Positions 9,515 through 19,545 of a DNA stretch of 64,000 nt are shown in pieces. The translations under genes and the position numbers were made by a program. The DNA is from Aeromonas hydrophila subsp. hydrophila ATCC 7966. Lineage in GTDB: Bacteria > Pseudomonadota > Gammaproteobacteria > Enterobacterales > Aeromonadaceae. Below the pieces are notes generated by a model. The model ran no database searches and had not been told where the DNA came from. It saw only the letters and a program-made list of their open reading frames with translations. The stretch lies in the NCBI RefSeq assembly GCF_000014805.1, contig NC_008570.1, positions 4,372,501-4,436,500 of the forward strand. The letters run 5' to 3'. Position 1 is the stretch's first letter, and every line of letters starts with the position of its first letter.

Positions 9515-10126
9515 TCAGAAGCGATAGCCGACACCAAACATGAAGGCCATGGGATCGATGGAGGTGTTGATGGTACCCACGGCGGTGTGCACGTCGGTAT
9601 CGATATCCATGATCCAGGCAGAGGCGTTGACGAACCAGCGATCATTGATCGCCATGTCCAGACCGACCTGACCGGCCATGCCCCAGGAGGAGTCCACGCT
9701 CACGTCGGTGCCATCCAGCGCGCCGCGGCCCTGCTCATCGAAGAAGGTGGTGTAGTTGATACCGGCACCGATATAGGGTCGTACCTTGCTGTTGGCATCA
9801 CCGAAGTAGTACTGCGCCATCAGGGTTGGCGGCAGGTGCTTGACCTTGGCCACTTCACCCAGACCGGCGGTGGATACCGAGTGGGAGAAGGGTGTGGCAG
9901 CCAGCAGCTCGACACCCCAGTTGTCAGTGATCAGATAAGAGAGCGTCAGACCCAGCTGCATATTGCTGTCGATTTCCAGCTCGCCGGTACCCAGCACGTT
10001 GTCACTGCTCGTTTGCGGAGAAACAAAGGCCAGGCCGCCGCGCACCAGAATATCACCAGCCTGGTGGGCCATGGCGACGGGAGAAGCGAGCGCGGCCGCG
10101 ATCATCAGAGGAAGGATCTTTTTCAT
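9515..10126 (-). CDS. ompW: OmpW family outer-membrane protein
   Basis: The protein is 203 aa with a signal peptide ending VAMA. The mature protein has OmpW features: GDILVRGGLAFVSP at the start, LGLTLSYLITDNWGVELLAATPF, KVKHLPPTLMAQYYF, RPYIGAGINYTTFF, and a terminal GVGYRF with the C-terminal Phe needed for outer-membrane assembly. An eight-stranded barrel is expected from the family. The ATG at 10126 has AGGA at 7 nt; a GTG one codon upstream is the alternative. OmpW is usually linked to small hydrophobic molecules and stress adaptation. Confidence 0.93.
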   Translation of the reverse strand: MKKILPLMIAAALASPVAMAHQAGDILVRGGLAFVSPQTSSDNVLGTGELEIDSNMQLGLTLSYLITDNWGVELLAATPFSHSVSTAGLGEVAKVKHLPPTLMAQYYFGDANSKVRPYIGAGINYTTFFDEQGRGALDGTDVSVDSSWGMAGQVGLDMAINDRWFVNASAWIMDIDTDVHTAVGTINTSIDPMAFMFGVGYRF

Positions 10127-10450
10127 CACGTTTTCCTTTTAGTTTTCGTTTTATATGTTGCAAGCCTGAAAACTATAAAGGGATGTGAATGCGGAGTTAT
10201 TGATTTAGCTCAAACGTTACCAAGAAATAGATAGATGTGTACAGCAGCTTAAGGCTCCCGAGATATGGCTGATAATTGGCATAATAAACAATAAAAACAT
10301 ACTGATACGTCAATTCAAAATCAAACCAGCCACATTAAAGAATAATTTAAATGCACCTTATCGAAGCTTTAAACGGCTAAAAATGGTTGTTTCACTCGCT
10401 CAACCAGAGTATTTTTGCGAGCCATGTAGCCGGGCTGTAAGAAATTCTTT
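10127..10450. other. AT-rich intergenic region between ompW and a small ORF
   Basis: This stretch of 324 bp is markedly AT-rich from about 10240 to 10370. It must hold the ompW promoter, with AAGGAAAAC just before the start as its ribosome site. I see no convincing ORF, RNA gene or strong inverted repeat in it. Confidence 0.5.
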
Positions 10451-10576
10451 ATGAAACCACAAACCAGAAGGGACAAAATAGTAGCCATACTGGCAGCCAT
10501 CTGGGGTATTGGATCCTTCCTGTTTATTTTATTGGGATTCGTTCTCGGCATGGCGCTATTAATTCTGACCCACTAG
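10451..10576 (+). CDS. Candidate small membrane protein (41 aa)
   Basis: An ATG at 10451 opens a 41-codon frame. The N-terminus is basic (MKPQTRRDK) and is followed by a hydrophobic stretch of about 30 residues (IVAILAAIWGIGSFLFILLG...). This is typical of a small inner-membrane protein with one or two short helices. It overlaps the stop of the convergent diguanylate cyclase gene by a few bases. The ribosome site is weak, which is the main doubt. No family is recognised. Confidence 0.45.
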   Translation: MKPQTRRDKIVAILAAIWGIGSFLFILLGFVLGMALLILTH

Positions 10577-12258
10577 GCCGACTGGCTGGTGTGAGACGCC
10601 TGACACCGCAGCCACTCCCCCGCTACAATCTGCTCCGGGTTCAAATCCCACTGCGCCTGCCCCAGTTCCCCGCTATATCCGCGCCAGCGATTCCTGCCCT
10701 CCTGCTTGGCCCGGTACAGCGCCATGTCCGCCAGTTTGAAGCTCAGATTCCAGAACGAATCCTCCAGCTCCCGATGCAGGGGGTAATCGCAGAACCCCAG
10801 TGAAGCCGTCATCCAGAGCGGCAGCTCTTCGCGCCCGAAGCGGCAGTCGGCAATCTTGCGGCGCAGACGCTCGACCCGCTCGGCAACCCGTGTCGGCTCA
10901 TCGCCAACCAGCAGCAGCAAAAACTCCTCGCCACCGAGCCTGATCAGCGGCTCCTCCTCAGCGAGGGCCCCCCGCAGCAACTCCGCCAGCTGGCATAACA
11001 GCAGATCGCCGATGTCGTGGCCGAAGCGATCGTTGACCTGCTTGAAGTGATCCAGATCCAGGATCAGCAACACCCTGCCTGCCGCCAGCGCATCGCGATT
11101 GAGCAACCATTCATCGAGGTAGCGCCGGTTGAAGGCGTGGGTCAGCGGATCCGTATAGGCGGCCGTCTCCATCCGGGATGAATAGGCCTGCAAGGCGCTA
11201 TGGTGCAAACTGATCCTGGCCGCCATCTCCCGGAACTTACGACTGAGCAGCGCCATCTCCTGACTGCTGTCGATGATCGGCAACACGCTCACATCCTGCT
11301 TTTCGGCAAACTTGTGCAGCGCCCCCACCAGCTCGCCAATCGGCCCCAGCACGATGGCGCGCAAGCGGGCCAGCGCCATCAGAATACAGGCGAAGCTTAT
11401 CAGCAGCATGCCGATGAAGGTCCAGATCGCCCCCTCCATCGCCCCCCGCAACACGTCACGCTCCTCTTCCACAATCAGGGTCAAGACGGGAGTACCGTCG
11501 TTGTCGAGCAGCAGCCCCTCCCCTCTGACACGCTGCAACCCCAGATCCACCAGCCGGTAGCTCATGTATGGCTTGAACGGCTTGAAAGAGCCCAGATGCT
11601 CGCCAGATCTGGGCTGGGCAATGGTCAAGGCGAGCGCGGTCCGCGCCGCCAGATCGTCCAGATAGCGTTCATCCAGCCAACGGGTCGCCAGCAGATAGCC
11701 ATTGGGTTTGGCATCGCCGAGGGTATTGGTCACCGGCTGCAGCGAGAAGATGAGCGGCCCCCATAATGAGCCTCTCACCCCGCTCAGACTGTGGATCCCC
11801 CCCTGCCGTGATTCACGCAGCAGTTGCAGCTTGAGGTCATCCAGAAAGAAGGGGAGCAGGGTGGTGTCCGTATCAGGCGCCTCCGGCAGCAGGGTGCGAG
11901 TCCAGATTTCAGAGCCCTGCAAATCCATATAACTCAGCACGTTGAGCTCAAAGTCCCGCATCGGGGTGTCGACCAGCAGATTGGAGTGGATATAGCCCTG
12001 ATTGGGCCTGGCCAGGAAGTGGTAGCTCTCGTCCCAGATCCCCCAATCCCGGGTGAAAGCATTGATGGCATTGATGTCGCCCTGCACTGCCCTGACCACC
12101 CGTTGCAGATGATCCTGCATCCGCCGCTCCTCGACCCGCTGCGCCGCCGGCACCTGGGCCAGCGCGATCACGATGAGCAGCATCAGGATGGCGCCAGCCC
12201 AGACGGGGAACATGGAGTAGGCCAGCAAATGATCGATGGAGCGGGACGGTTGAGCCAT
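10573..12258 (-). CDS. Membrane diguanylate cyclase with CHASE4-type sensor
   Basis: The protein is 561 aa. A membrane segment near residues 15-37 is followed by a periplasmic domain with INAFTRDWGIWDESYHFL, typical of CHASE4. A second membrane segment lies near 275-295, and a GGDEF domain follows with active-site motif RLGGEEF. No RxxD inhibitory site precedes it. It should make c-di-GMP from two GTP in response to a periplasmic signal. The ATG at 12258 is preferred over an upstream TTG because AGGA sits too close to the TTG. Next upstream is uvrA, separated by a terminator. Confidence 0.9.
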   Translation of the reverse strand: MAQPSRSIDHLLAYSMFPVWAGAILMLLIVIALAQVPAAQRVEERRMQDHLQRVVRAVQGDINAINAFTRDWGIWDESYHFLARPNQGYIHSNLLVDTPMRDFELNVLSYMDLQGSEIWTRTLLPEAPDTDTTLLPFFLDDLKLQLLRESRQGGIHSLSGVRGSLWGPLIFSLQPVTNTLGDAKPNGYLLATRWLDERYLDDLAARTALALTIAQPRSGEHLGSFKPFKPYMSYRLVDLGLQRVRGEGLLLDNDGTPVLTLIVEEERDVLRGAMEGAIWTFIGMLLISFACILMALARLRAIVLGPIGELVGALHKFAEKQDVSVLPIIDSSQEMALLSRKFREMAARISLHHSALQAYSSRMETAAYTDPLTHAFNRRYLDEWLLNRDALAAGRVLLILDLDHFKQVNDRFGHDIGDLLLCQLAELLRGALAEEEPLIRLGGEEFLLLLVGDEPTRVAERVERLRRKIADCRFGREELPLWMTASLGFCDYPLHRELEDSFWNLSFKLADMALYRAKQEGRNRWRGYSGELGQAQWDLNPEQIVAGEWLRCQASHTSQSA

Positions 12259-12352
12259 GGGCGCCAATATCCTTTGAATGGCAATGCGAAACGGGAAGGG
12301 TCTTGCCCCAAGTATGGAGTATCGGCCCGTCTGGAGGTCACTGAATTACCAC

Positions 12353-12381
12353 AATAAAAACAAGGGGCCCAGGGCCCCTTG
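12353..12381 (-). terminator. Terminator of uvrA
   Basis: CAAGGGGCCC-A/T-GGGCCCCTTG is a perfect 10-bp stem, followed on the minus strand by TTTTTATTG. It lies 17 bp beyond the uvrA stop codon. Confidence 0.9.
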
Positions 12382-12398
12382 TCACATTATTGAACGGA

Positions 12399-15227
12399 TT
12401 ATCGTGCCAGCAGCGGCGCCAGGAAGCGGGCCGTATGGGAATCCTCGCAACGGCTCATCTGCTCCGGCGTCCCCGTCACCAGGATGCGGCCACCGCCGGC
12501 GCCCCCCTCCGGCCCCAGATCGACGATCCAGTCGGCGGTTTTGATGACGTCCAGGTTGTGCTCGATGATGACGATGGTGTTGCCACGATCCCGCAACTGG
12601 TGCAGCACCTTGAGCAACTGCTGGATATCGTGGAAGTGCAGCCCGGTGGTCGGCTCATCCAGAATGTAGAGGGTCTGACCGGTATCCCGCTTGGAGAGCT
12701 CGCGCGCCAGCTTGACCCGCTGCGCCTCACCGCCAGACAAGGTAGTGGCCGACTGGCCGAGGCGGATATAGGAGAGACCCACGTCCATCAGGGTCTGCAG
12801 CTTGCGCGCCACCGCCGGCACCGGATCGAAGAACTCGCGGGCATCTTCCACCGTCATCTCGAGGATTTCGTGGATGTTCTTGCCCTTGTACTTCACCTCC
12901 AGGGTCTCGCGGTTGTAGCGCTTGCCCTTGCAGACGTCGCACGGCACGTAGACATCCGGCAGGAAGTGCATCTCCACCTTGATGACCCCATCCCCCTGAC
13001 AGGCCTCACAGCGCCCCCCCTTCACGTTGAAAGAGAAGCGACCCGGCTGGTAGCCACGGGAACGCGCCTCCTGGGTGCCGGAGAGCAGTTCGCGGATCGG
13101 GGTGAACAGGCCGGTGTAGGTAGCCGGGTTGGAGCGCGGAGTACGGCCGATAGGGCTCTGATCGATATCCACCACCTTGTCCAGATGCTCCAGCCCCTCG
13201 ACGCTGCGATAGGGCGCCGGGGTGGATTCGGTGGCCTTGTTGAGCTCGCGGTGGGCGATGCGGAACAGGGTATCGTTGATCAGGGTCGACTTGCCGGAGC
13301 CGGAGACGCCGGTCACGCAGGTCATCACCCCGATCGGCAGATCCAGGTTGACGTTGCGCAGGTTGTTGCCGCTCGCCCCCTTGAGTTTCAGCCACTTGCC
13401 GGTGAGCGGAGTACGCTCGGCGGGAATAGCGATCTGCTTGCGCCCGGAGAGGTAGTCACCGGTCAGTGACTCCGGATTATTGATGATCTCTTCCGGCGTA
13501 CCCTGGGCGACGATGGCACCGCCGTGCACCCCGGCCCCCGGGCCGATGTCGAGCACATGGTCGGCGAGGCGGATGGCGTCCTCGTCGTGCTCCACCACGA
13601 TCACCGTGTTACCGAGATCGCGCAGATGGGTGAGGGTCTTGAGCAACCGCTCGTTGTCGCGCTGGTGCAGGCCGATGGAGGGCTCGTCCAGCACATACAT
13701 CACCCCCACCAGACCGGCACCGATCTGGCTGGCCAGCCGGATCCGCTGGGCCTCGCCACCGGAAAGGGTCTCGGCGCTGCGCGACAGGCTCAGATAGTTG
13801 AGGCCCACGTTCACCAGGAAACCGAGTCGCTCGACGATCTCTTTCAAGATCTTCTCGGCAATCTGGGCGCGCTGGCCGGTGAGGTTCAACCCTTCGAAGA
13901 AAGCCAGCGCATCGCCGATAGACTGCTCGGCGATGGCCGGCAGGTTGCGGTTGTCGACGAAGACGTGACGCGCCTCTTCCCGCAGCCGGCTGCCACCGCA
14001 GCTGGTACAGGATTTGTTGGCGATGTATTTGGAGAGCTCTTCGCGCACCGAGTTGGATTCGGTCTCCCGGTAGCGCCGCTCCATGTTGTGCAAGATCCCC
14101 TCGAACGGGTGCTTGCGCACCACCACGTCGCCGCGATCGTTCATGTAGCGGAACTCGATCTCGGTGCGACCGGAGCCGCGCAGGATCACCTCCTGGGTCT
14201 TCAGTGGCAGATCCTCCCACGGCGTCTCCAGATCGAACTTGTAGTGCTCGGAGAGGGACTTGAGCATCTGGAAGTAGTAGAAGCTGCGTTTATCCCAGCC
14301 ACGGATGGCGCCATTGGCCAGACTGATAGCCGGATCGCCGATCACCTTGGCCGGATCGAAATATTGCTGCACCCCGAGGCCGTCACAAGTCGGGCAGGCA
14401 CCGGCCGGGTTGTTGAAAGAGAAAATGCGCGGCTCCAGCTCCGACATGGAGTAGCCGCACTCCGGGCAGGCGAAGTTGGCGGAGAAAGTCATGGGGGCAA
14501 CCCCCTCTTCACCGTCCATCGGTACCACCAGTACGATGCCGCCGGAGAGGGTCAGCGCCGTCTCGAACGACTCGGCCAGACGCAGGGCCAGGTCATCGCG
14601 CACCTTGAAGCGGTCCACCACCACCTCGATGGTGTGCTTCTTGTGCAGCTCCAGTGCGGGCGGGTCGGAGAGATCGCACACCTCGCCGTCGATGCGGGCA
14701 CGGATGTAGCCCTGGGCCGCCAGATTCTCCAGCAGCTTGGTGTGCTCCCCCTTGCGATCGCGCACCACCGGGGCCAGCAGCATCAGCTTGCTCCCCTCCG
14801 GCTGGGCCAGCACCTGATCCACCATCTGGCTGATAGTCTGGGCGGCGAGCGGAATGGCGTGGGTCGGGCAGCGCGGCTCACCGACCCGGGCGAACAACAG
14901 ACGCAGGTAGTCGTAGATTTCGGTGATGGTGCCGACGGTCGAGCGCGGGTTGTGGGAAGTGGACTTCTGCTCGATGGAAATGGCGGGCGAGAGCCCCTCG
15001 ATATGGTCGACGTCCGGCTTCTCCATCAGGGAGAGAAACTGGCGGGCATAGGCGGAGAGCGACTCCACATAACGGCGCTGCCCCTCGGCATAGAGGGTAT
15101 CGAACGCCAGAGAGGACTTGCCCGAACCGGAGAGGCCGGTGACCACGATCAGCTTGTCGCGGGGCAGGGTCAGATTGATGTTCTTGAGGTTGTGGGTGCG
15201 AGCACCCCGGACCACGATCTTTTCCAT
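12399..15227 (-). CDS. uvrA: Excinuclease ABC subunit A
   Basis: The protein is 942 aa (E. coli UvrA 940). UvrA is the ATP-dependent damage sensor of nucleotide excision repair and loads UvrB. It has two ABC modules, with Walker A motifs [12 protein letters not shown] near residue 32 and [13 protein letters not shown] near 640. Zinc-binding cysteines appear in [16 protein letters not shown] and [16 protein letters not shown]. Signature motifs LSGGEAQR occur twice. The start begins [17 protein letters not shown] as in orthologues. A LexA-like box lies 55 bp upstream, and the next upstream gene is the CsgD-like regulator in the same direction. Confidence 0.99.
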   Translation of the reverse strand: MEKIVVRGARTHNLKNINLTLPRDKLIVVTGLSGSGKSSLAFDTLYAEGQRRYVESLSAYARQFLSLMEKPDVDHIEGLSPAISIEQKSTSHNPRSTVGTITEIYDYLRLLFARVGEPRCPTHAIPLAAQTISQMVDQVLAQPEGSKLMLLAPVVRDRKGEHTKLLENLAAQGYIRARIDGEVCDLSDPPALELHKKHTIEVVVDRFKVRDDLALRLAESFETALTLSGGIVLVVPMDGEEGVAPMTFSANFACPECGYSMSELEPRIFSFNNPAGACPTCDGLGVQQYFDPAKVIGDPAISLANGAIRGWDKRSFYYFQMLKSLSEHYKFDLETPWEDLPLKTQEVILRGSGRTEIEFRYMNDRGDVVVRKHPFEGILHNMERRYRETESNSVREELSKYIANKSCTSCGGSRLREEARHVFVDNRNLPAIAEQSIGDALAFFEGLNLTGQRAQIAEKILKEIVERLGFLVNVGLNYLSLSRSAETLSGGEAQRIRLASQIGAGLVGVMYVLDEPSIGLHQRDNERLLKTLTHLRDLGNTVIVVEHDEDAIRLADHVLDIGPGAGVHGGAIVAQGTPEEIINNPESLTGDYLSGRKQIAIPAERTPLTGKWLKLKGASGNNLRNVNLDLPIGVMTCVTGVSGSGKSTLINDTLFRIAHRELNKATESTPAPYRSVEGLEHLDKVVDIDQSPIGRTPRSNPATYTGLFTPIRELLSGTQEARSRGYQPGRFSFNVKGGRCEACQGDGVIKVEMHFLPDVYVPCDVCKGKRYNRETLEVKYKGKNIHEILEMTVEDAREFFDPVPAVARKLQTLMDVGLSYIRLGQSATTLSGGEAQRVKLARELSKRDTGQTLYILDEPTTGLHFHDIQQLLKVLHQLRDRGNTIVIIEHNLDVIKTADWIVDLGPEGGAGGGRILVTGTPEQMSRCEDSHTARFLAPLLAR

Positions 15228-15281
15228 CTTGTTGCACGCTCGATACGGAAACCTGAGCGAGTCAGTATGGCATAGAGACTA

Positions 15282-15297
15282 CTGGATGAATAGACAG
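15282..15297 (-). promoter_or_regulatory. LexA (SOS) box of uvrA
   Basis: On the minus strand the site reads CTGTCTATTCATCCAG. The consensus is CTGT-N8-ACAG; the left half is perfect and the right half has one mismatch. It lies 55-70 bp upstream of the uvrA start, where an SOS operator is expected. Confidence 0.65.
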
Positions 15298-15321
15298 GTT
15301 TTATCCATCATCCCATCGATA

Positions 15322-15990
15322 TCAGAGATACTCCTTGGCCCAGCTCACCGCCTGCAGGCGGTTCTTCACGTTCAATTTCTTGAAGACATTGTAGAGGTGG
15401 GACTTGATGGTGTGCTCGCTCACGAACAGGCTGTCGGCGATCTCGGTATTGGAGGCACCCGTCATCAGGTAGCGGATGATCTCCTGCTCGCGCACGGTCA
15501 GCAGCGTTTGATTGCGCAGGTGGTGTTCCCCGCCCTTGCGGTAGTAGTTGACCAGATCGCACAGCAGATGACGCGGGATCCAGTACTCCCCCTCCAGCAC
15601 CTTGCGAATGCCGAGCACCAGCCGATCCAGTGGATCCTGACAGAAGAAGAGCCCGCTGGTATGGGGCCACATCAGCAGCAGCTCCCGATCCGTACTGGTG
15701 GGGGCATTGAGCAGCACGGTATTGGCTTCCCCGAAGCGGCTGGAGATCTCCCGTGGCCACCCCGTTTGCTGGCTCGACTTGAGGTAATCCAGATCCACCA
15801 GAAACAACGGATGCGGCTCGAGTTCATCCGCTTGAGGCAGGGCTTCCAGTGCGCTCACCAGCAGGATGGGCAGAGCCAGCTGTTCGGCCAGGTAGCTCTG
15901 AAAGCTGGTCGCCTGCGCATTGTCTTCGGTTACCAATACGATGGGATATGGGGTGATCATGAAGCGCTGGTCCTTGAACATTCCGGCCAT
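15322..15990 (-). CDS. CsgD/VpsT-like LuxR family transcription regulator
   Basis: The protein is 222 aa. It matches E. coli CsgD along its length: an atypical receiver without the full phosphorylation site, then WPH..GLFF, R.V.G...VL.GE, and a LuxR helix-turn-helix (LTVREQEIIRYL, GASNTEIADSLFVSEHT). In the position of the VpsT W-[FLM]-[TS]-R c-di-GMP motif it has WIPR. CsgD and VpsT control biofilm matrix genes. No curli or polysaccharide genes are in the window. The start could be three codons later (MFKDQRF aligns with the CsgD start). It sits between uvrA and ssb, which are direct neighbours in E. coli. Confidence 0.85.
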   Translation of the reverse strand: MAGMFKDQRFMITPYPIVLVTEDNAQATSFQSYLAEQLALPILLVSALEALPQADELEPHPLFLVDLDYLKSSQQTGWPREISSRFGEANTVLLNAPTSTDRELLLMWPHTSGLFFCQDPLDRLVLGIRKVLEGEYWIPRHLLCDLVNYYRKGGEHHLRNQTLLTVREQEIIRYLMTGASNTEIADSLFVSEHTIKSHLYNVFKKLNVKNRLQAVSWAKEYL

Positions 15991-16505
15991 GGTGTTTTTC
16001 GGCAGCAGAGAGTACCAAGCCCCCCGCAGGCTGCAGCATTAAAAAAGTATTAGACGCCGATGCGCCTCCTTTGAAACTCACCAATTTTCCAAGCAATACA
16101 AATAACTAGCCGAGCCCCCCCATTTGGGTGAAATACTGGCCCCTGGCCGGACAGGGGCTGTCACACCGGCCTCCGCCCCCCCCTTCTCGTCTCGACCGTT
16201 CGATGATATGACTCCCCGTTGCTGTTCACTTGCTGGCCAAGGTCGGCCTCGTGTAAGTTAATCCTTCGTTCGGCGGACACGGAATGGAGCGTCAGGAAGA
16301 TGTGCGCTCTTTCTCCCCAACTGTTACTATTGCGGGCAAAATCTGAAAACGGGGAGGCGGCCAACTGGCGCGCTGAACCGGACACAGTCATCACATGAGT
16401 GGCGGGGCCGCCCAGCAGCATCGCCTATCTCACAGAAAACAAACGATATGTTGAATTGGCCCGGGCATATGGCCCGGCCGGTATATAAAGGGTGGAAGAG
16501 AGATT
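15991..16505. other. Intergenic region upstream of ssb and the CsgD-like gene
   Basis: This 515-bp stretch carries the two divergent promoters. The hairpin CCGGGC-ATATG-GCCCGG (16461-16477) precedes ssb, followed by a TATATAAA stretch near 16482-16489. I looked for a LexA box ahead of ssb and found none. An 86-codon minus-strand frame at 16161-16421 has no protein features and is not called. Confidence 0.45.
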
Positions 16506-17084
16506 ATGGCCAGTCGAGGCATCAATAAAGTCATTCTGATCGGTAACCTGGGGCAAGACCCGGAAGTGCGCTACATGCCGAGCGGCGGTGCCGTGACCAA
16601 TATCACCCTGGCCACCTCCGACACCTGGCGCGACAAGCAGACCGGTGAGCAGAAAGAGCGTACCGAGTGGCACCGCGTTGTCTTCATGGGCAAGCTGGCC
16701 GAAGTGGCTGGCGAGTACCTGAAGAAAGGTTCCCAAGTCTATGTTGAAGGCAAGCTGCAGACCCGCAAGTGGCAGGATCAAAGCGGCCAGGAGCGTTACA
16801 CCACCGAAGTGCTGGTCGATGGCTTCAGCGGCGTGATGCAGATGCTGGGTGGCCGTCCGCAAGGCGGCGCCGGCCAGGGCATGGGTGGCCAGTCTCAGGG
16901 TAACTGGGGTCAGCAGCAGGGCATGCAGTCCCAACAGCCGATGAACCAGGCGCGTCCTGCCCAGGCTCCGCAGCAGAACATGCAGCAACAGGGCGGCTAT
17001 GCTCGTCCGGCCCAGCAGCCGCAGTCTGCACCGCCGGTGTACAATGAGCCGCCGATGGACTTCGACGACGACATTCCGTTCTAA
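16506..17084 (+). CDS. ssb: Single-stranded DNA-binding protein
   Basis: The protein is 192 aa (E. coli SSB 178). The OB-fold occupies residues 1-115 ([34 protein letters not shown]). It is followed by a Gln/Gly/Pro-rich linker and the acidic tip DFDDDIPF, which recruits repair and replication partners. The protein coats single-stranded DNA as a tetramer. GGAAGAGAG precedes the ATG, and a strong terminator follows. Confidence 0.99.
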   Translation: MASRGINKVILIGNLGQDPEVRYMPSGGAVTNITLATSDTWRDKQTGEQKERTEWHRVVFMGKLAEVAGEYLKKGSQVYVEGKLQTRKWQDQSGQERYTTEVLVDGFSGVMQMLGGRPQGGAGQGMGGQSQGNWGQQQGMQSQQPMNQARPAQAPQQNMQQQGGYARPAQQPQSAPPVYNEPPMDFDDDIPF

Positions 17085-17101
17085 GCAACGTCAGATCCCG
17101 G

Positions 17102-17129
17102 AGGCCCTGTTCATGCAGGGCCTTTTTTT
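17102..17129 (+). terminator. Terminator of ssb
   Basis: AGGCCCTG-TTCATG-CAGGGCCT followed by six more T, 17 bp after the ssb stop codon. Confidence 0.92.
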
Positions 17130-17251
17130 GCCTGTTATTGACGCAGACGTGGCGCGCAATCCAGCCTCCTGGCCGGTCTTGCCAGCCATACGTCCCCATA
17201 TCATTCGCCTTGGGATTATGATCGGGGCAATCCAGTTGCCAGAGAGAACGC

Positions 17252-18010
17252 ATGGGGTCTTGGTATCGAATCTTGTTGTGCGTGGCGGCTTGCGCCACCC
17301 TGTTGCTGCCATCCTTGCTGCTGGCCGGCGAGCCATTGCGAGTGGGGGTCAGCTTCGCCATCCCGCCCTATGTGATCGAGGAAGAGGGTCGCGGGATCGA
17401 GCTCGACCTGATGAGAGAGGCCTTTCGGGACAGCGGCTATGAGCCTCAATTCGAATACCTGCCGCTGGAGCGCACCTTCCGCATGCTGGAGTCCGGCAAG
17501 CTCGATGCCATCATCAACGTCAAACCCGGCATGTTGCACGACGTCTTCCTGTCGCAGCCGGTGATCGCCTTCCACAATCGGGTGTTCACCCTCAATAAAA
17601 CCCACATCAGCACTCTGGACGACATGAAGACGCTGAGGGTGAGTGCCTTCCAGCGGGCCCGTCAGGTGCTGGGAGGTGCCTTTGCCAGCATGGCTGACCA
17701 GAATCCCCGTTACGAAGAGGTCGCCAAACAGCAGGGGCAGGTGCACAGGTTGATGCTGGGACGGGTGGATGCGGTGATCCTGGAGCAGCGGGTTTTCTAT
17801 TACTATCTGGCACAACTGGCCAACAGCAAATATGGTGCCGAGCTCTATGCTCCCGGTCGGGTTCGGCAATACGATCTGTTTGCGCCGACTCACTACCATT
17901 TTGCCTTTCGCCAGGCGGCGCAGCAGCGCTGGTTCGATCGCCGGCTCGATGCCATGCGGGCCGATGGCCGTTATCAGCGCATATTTGCCCGCTACGGGGC
18001 CACGCCCTGA
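17252..18010 (+). CDS. Periplasmic family-3 solute-binding protein
   Basis: The protein is 252 aa with an N-terminal signal sequence (about residues 1-25). The mature part follows the amino-acid-type binding fold: LRVGVSFAIPPYVIEEEGRGIELDLMREAF, then LPLERTFRMLESGKLDAIINV, and a YQRIFARYG end typical of SBP_bac_3. No permease or ATPase genes adjoin it, so it may be an orphan sensor or serve a distant transporter. AGAGAGAA precedes the ATG. A bidirectional terminator follows. A related orphan is encoded at 60815-61588. Confidence 0.8.
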   Translation: MGSWYRILLCVAACATLLLPSLLLAGEPLRVGVSFAIPPYVIEEEGRGIELDLMREAFRDSGYEPQFEYLPLERTFRMLESGKLDAIINVKPGMLHDVFLSQPVIAFHNRVFTLNKTHISTLDDMKTLRVSAFQRARQVLGGAFASMADQNPRYEEVAKQQGQVHRLMLGRVDAVILEQRVFYYYLAQLANSKYGAELYAPGRVRQYDLFAPTHYHFAFRQAAQQRWFDRRLDAMRADGRYQRIFARYGATP

Positions 18011-18025
18011 GCCTCCTGAAAACAT

Positions 18026-18055
18026 AAAAGCCAGCCCGAAAAGGCTGGCTTTTTG
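18026..18055. terminator. Bidirectional terminator
   Basis: AAAAGCCAGCC-CGAAA-AGGCTGGCTTTTT. It ends the family-3 binding-protein gene and, in the other direction, the small basic-protein gene that stops at 18091. Confidence 0.9.
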
Positions 18056-18090
18056 TTACTGGCTCCAAAGGAACTACAGCATGGGGAGCG

Positions 18091-18213
18091 TTACTTCATC
18101 GCGCCGCCATTTTTCAGATCTGCTTTCTGACGTTTGGCTTCGCGCTTCTCTTTCAGTGACATCTGCGGTTTTTTCTTGGCATCTTTGCCGTTGTGATGTT
18201 CTTTGTTACTCAT
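18091..18213 (-). CDS. Small basic protein (40 aa)
   Basis: The frame encodes MSNKEHHNGKDAKKKPQMSL, then KEKREAKRQKADLKNGGAMK, lysine-rich and probably helical. The ATG at 18213 has GGAG at 7 nt; an ATG one codon earlier is the alternative. The gene has its own terminator on the minus strand. Composition suggests a nucleic-acid- or ribosome-associated small protein, but no function is known to me. It is too short for routine ORF calling. Confidence 0.7.
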   Translation of the reverse strand: MSNKEHHNGKDAKKKPQMSLKEKREAKRQKADLKNGGAMK

Positions 18214-18216
18214 CAT

Positions 18217-18666
18217 CAAACTCCAAAAATGTTACCCAGACAGTTGGAACCCAGGTTCCAGCATGCCATCCGAATCGTAGACTACAGTACGCTTTCAGTG
18301 ACGATCCTGCGATCGCACTCAGTCCAGCATACCCCTAATCTTGCGCAAGAATCCACCCTCATCCCATCACCCAGTGGCAGCAGGTGTTCACCCGCTTCCG
18401 CTGACCCGATCCGGCTGGGGAATGAACGGCCGGAGAAGCGATTTATTCCTTATAAAATAACGCCAAACAGATTTATTTTATGGGGGTGTGAAATAAACCA
18501 CTGAATGCCAAAATGAATTCTCTTTAAATAATGAGAGATAATTTAGATAAGCATTCTCACTATCGCCAGAAACAAAAAGTTACAACCCAAAGCAGCGCCT
18601 CCCTGGACAAGCTGATATTATCCAGCCCTATTTGTGAAAATATTCCAGCGAGAATAAGGACGTCCC
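18217..18666. other. Intergenic region upstream of the CDF transporter, with Fur-like site
   Basis: This 450-bp stretch includes a perfect inverted repeat TGGAACC-CA-GGTTCCA at 18245-18260, near the small-protein promoter. It also has an AT-rich part from 18430. AGATAAG-C-ATTCTCA at 18545-18559 matches the 7-1-7 Fur motif at 11 of 14 positions, about 108 bp before the transporter start. The Fur assignment is tentative. No ORF in it looks real. Confidence 0.4.
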
Positions 18667-19545
18667 ATGACCAGAAAAACCAGAGCGGCCTTGGTCTCAG
18701 TTTGCTCCAATATCACCTTGATTATCATGAAGATATTTGCCGGCATACTGAGCGGATCCGTCAGTATTATTTCCGAGGCCATTCACTCGGCCATGGACCT
18801 GGTGGCGGCATTGATCGCGCTGGTGGCCGTACGTAAATCGGATATTCCCCCCGACCAACGCCACCCCTACGGTCATGACAAAATTGAAAACGTCTCCGGC
18901 GTGATCGAAGCGCTGCTGATCCTGCTGGCAGCCGGCTGGATAATATTCGAGGCCGTCGGCAAATTGATCACGCCAACCCAGATCGAGGGGGTGGGGCTCG
19001 GTGTGCTGGTCATGCTGTTCTCGGCACTGGTCAACAGCGGCGTCTCCGCCTACCTCTACCGGGTGGCCAAGGAGGAAGAGTCCGTGGCCCTGGCCGCCGA
19101 TGCACTGCACCTGAAGGCGGACGTACTGACCTCGCTCGGGGTCGCCGTCGGCCTGCTCGGTATCTGGATTGCCGCCAGACTGGGCTACAACCTCTATCTG
19201 CTTGACCCCATTGTTGCCATCTGTGTCGCCCTGTTCATCCTCAAGGAGGCGATCGCCATGCTGAAGCAGGCCTTCCAACCCCTGCTGGACCACAGCATGA
19301 ACGAGGAAGAGCTGGCCATCACCACCCAAGTGATCGAGGAGTGCTGCCCGGAGCATGGCGGCTTTCACGATCTGCGCAGCCGGCAGGCCGGACGCCGTCG
19401 TCACATCGACTTCCACCTGACCTTGCCAAAAGAGATGAGCATCGAGCACTCCCACGCCATCTGCGATCGGATAGAGCAGGGTATCATGCGACACCTCCCC
19501 CACGCCGTCGTGCTGATCCATGTTGAACCGAGCGGGCATGGTTAA
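18667..19545 (+). CDS. Cation diffusion facilitator (FieF type) exporter
   Basis: The protein is 292 aa with six predicted membrane helices in the first 210 residues. Metal-site motifs include SEAIHSAMDLVAAL in helix II (His/Asp) and ALAADALHLKADVLTSLGV in helix V. HPYGHDKIENVSG matches the conserved CDF loop. The C-terminal cytoplasmic domain has RRHIDFHLTLP and HAICDRIE. CDF proteins exchange divalent cations (Zn, Fe, Cd or Mn) for protons; the metal cannot be told from sequence alone. AAGGA precedes the ATG. Confidence 0.92.
   Translation: MTRKTRAALVSVCSNITLIIMKIFAGILSGSVSIISEAIHSAMDLVAALIALVAVRKSDIPPDQRHPYGHDKIENVSGVIEALLILLAAGWIIFEAVGKLITPTQIEGVGLGVLVMLFSALVNSGVSAYLYRVAKEEESVALAADALHLKADVLTSLGVAVGLLGIWIAARLGYNLYLLDPIVAICVALFILKEAIAMLKQAFQPLLDHSMNEEELAITTQVIEECCPEHGGFHDLRSRQAGRRRHIDFHLTLPKEMSIEHSHAICDRIEQGIMRHLPHAVVLIHVEPSGHG

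Noticed and set aside
16161..16421. 86-codon minus-strand frame upstream of ssb
   Set aside because: No ribosome site, no protein features, and it occupies the promoter region.
16456..16505. Search for a LexA box at ssb
   Set aside because: No CTG-N10-CAG site was found; CTGAACCGGACACAG near 16375 has the wrong spacing.
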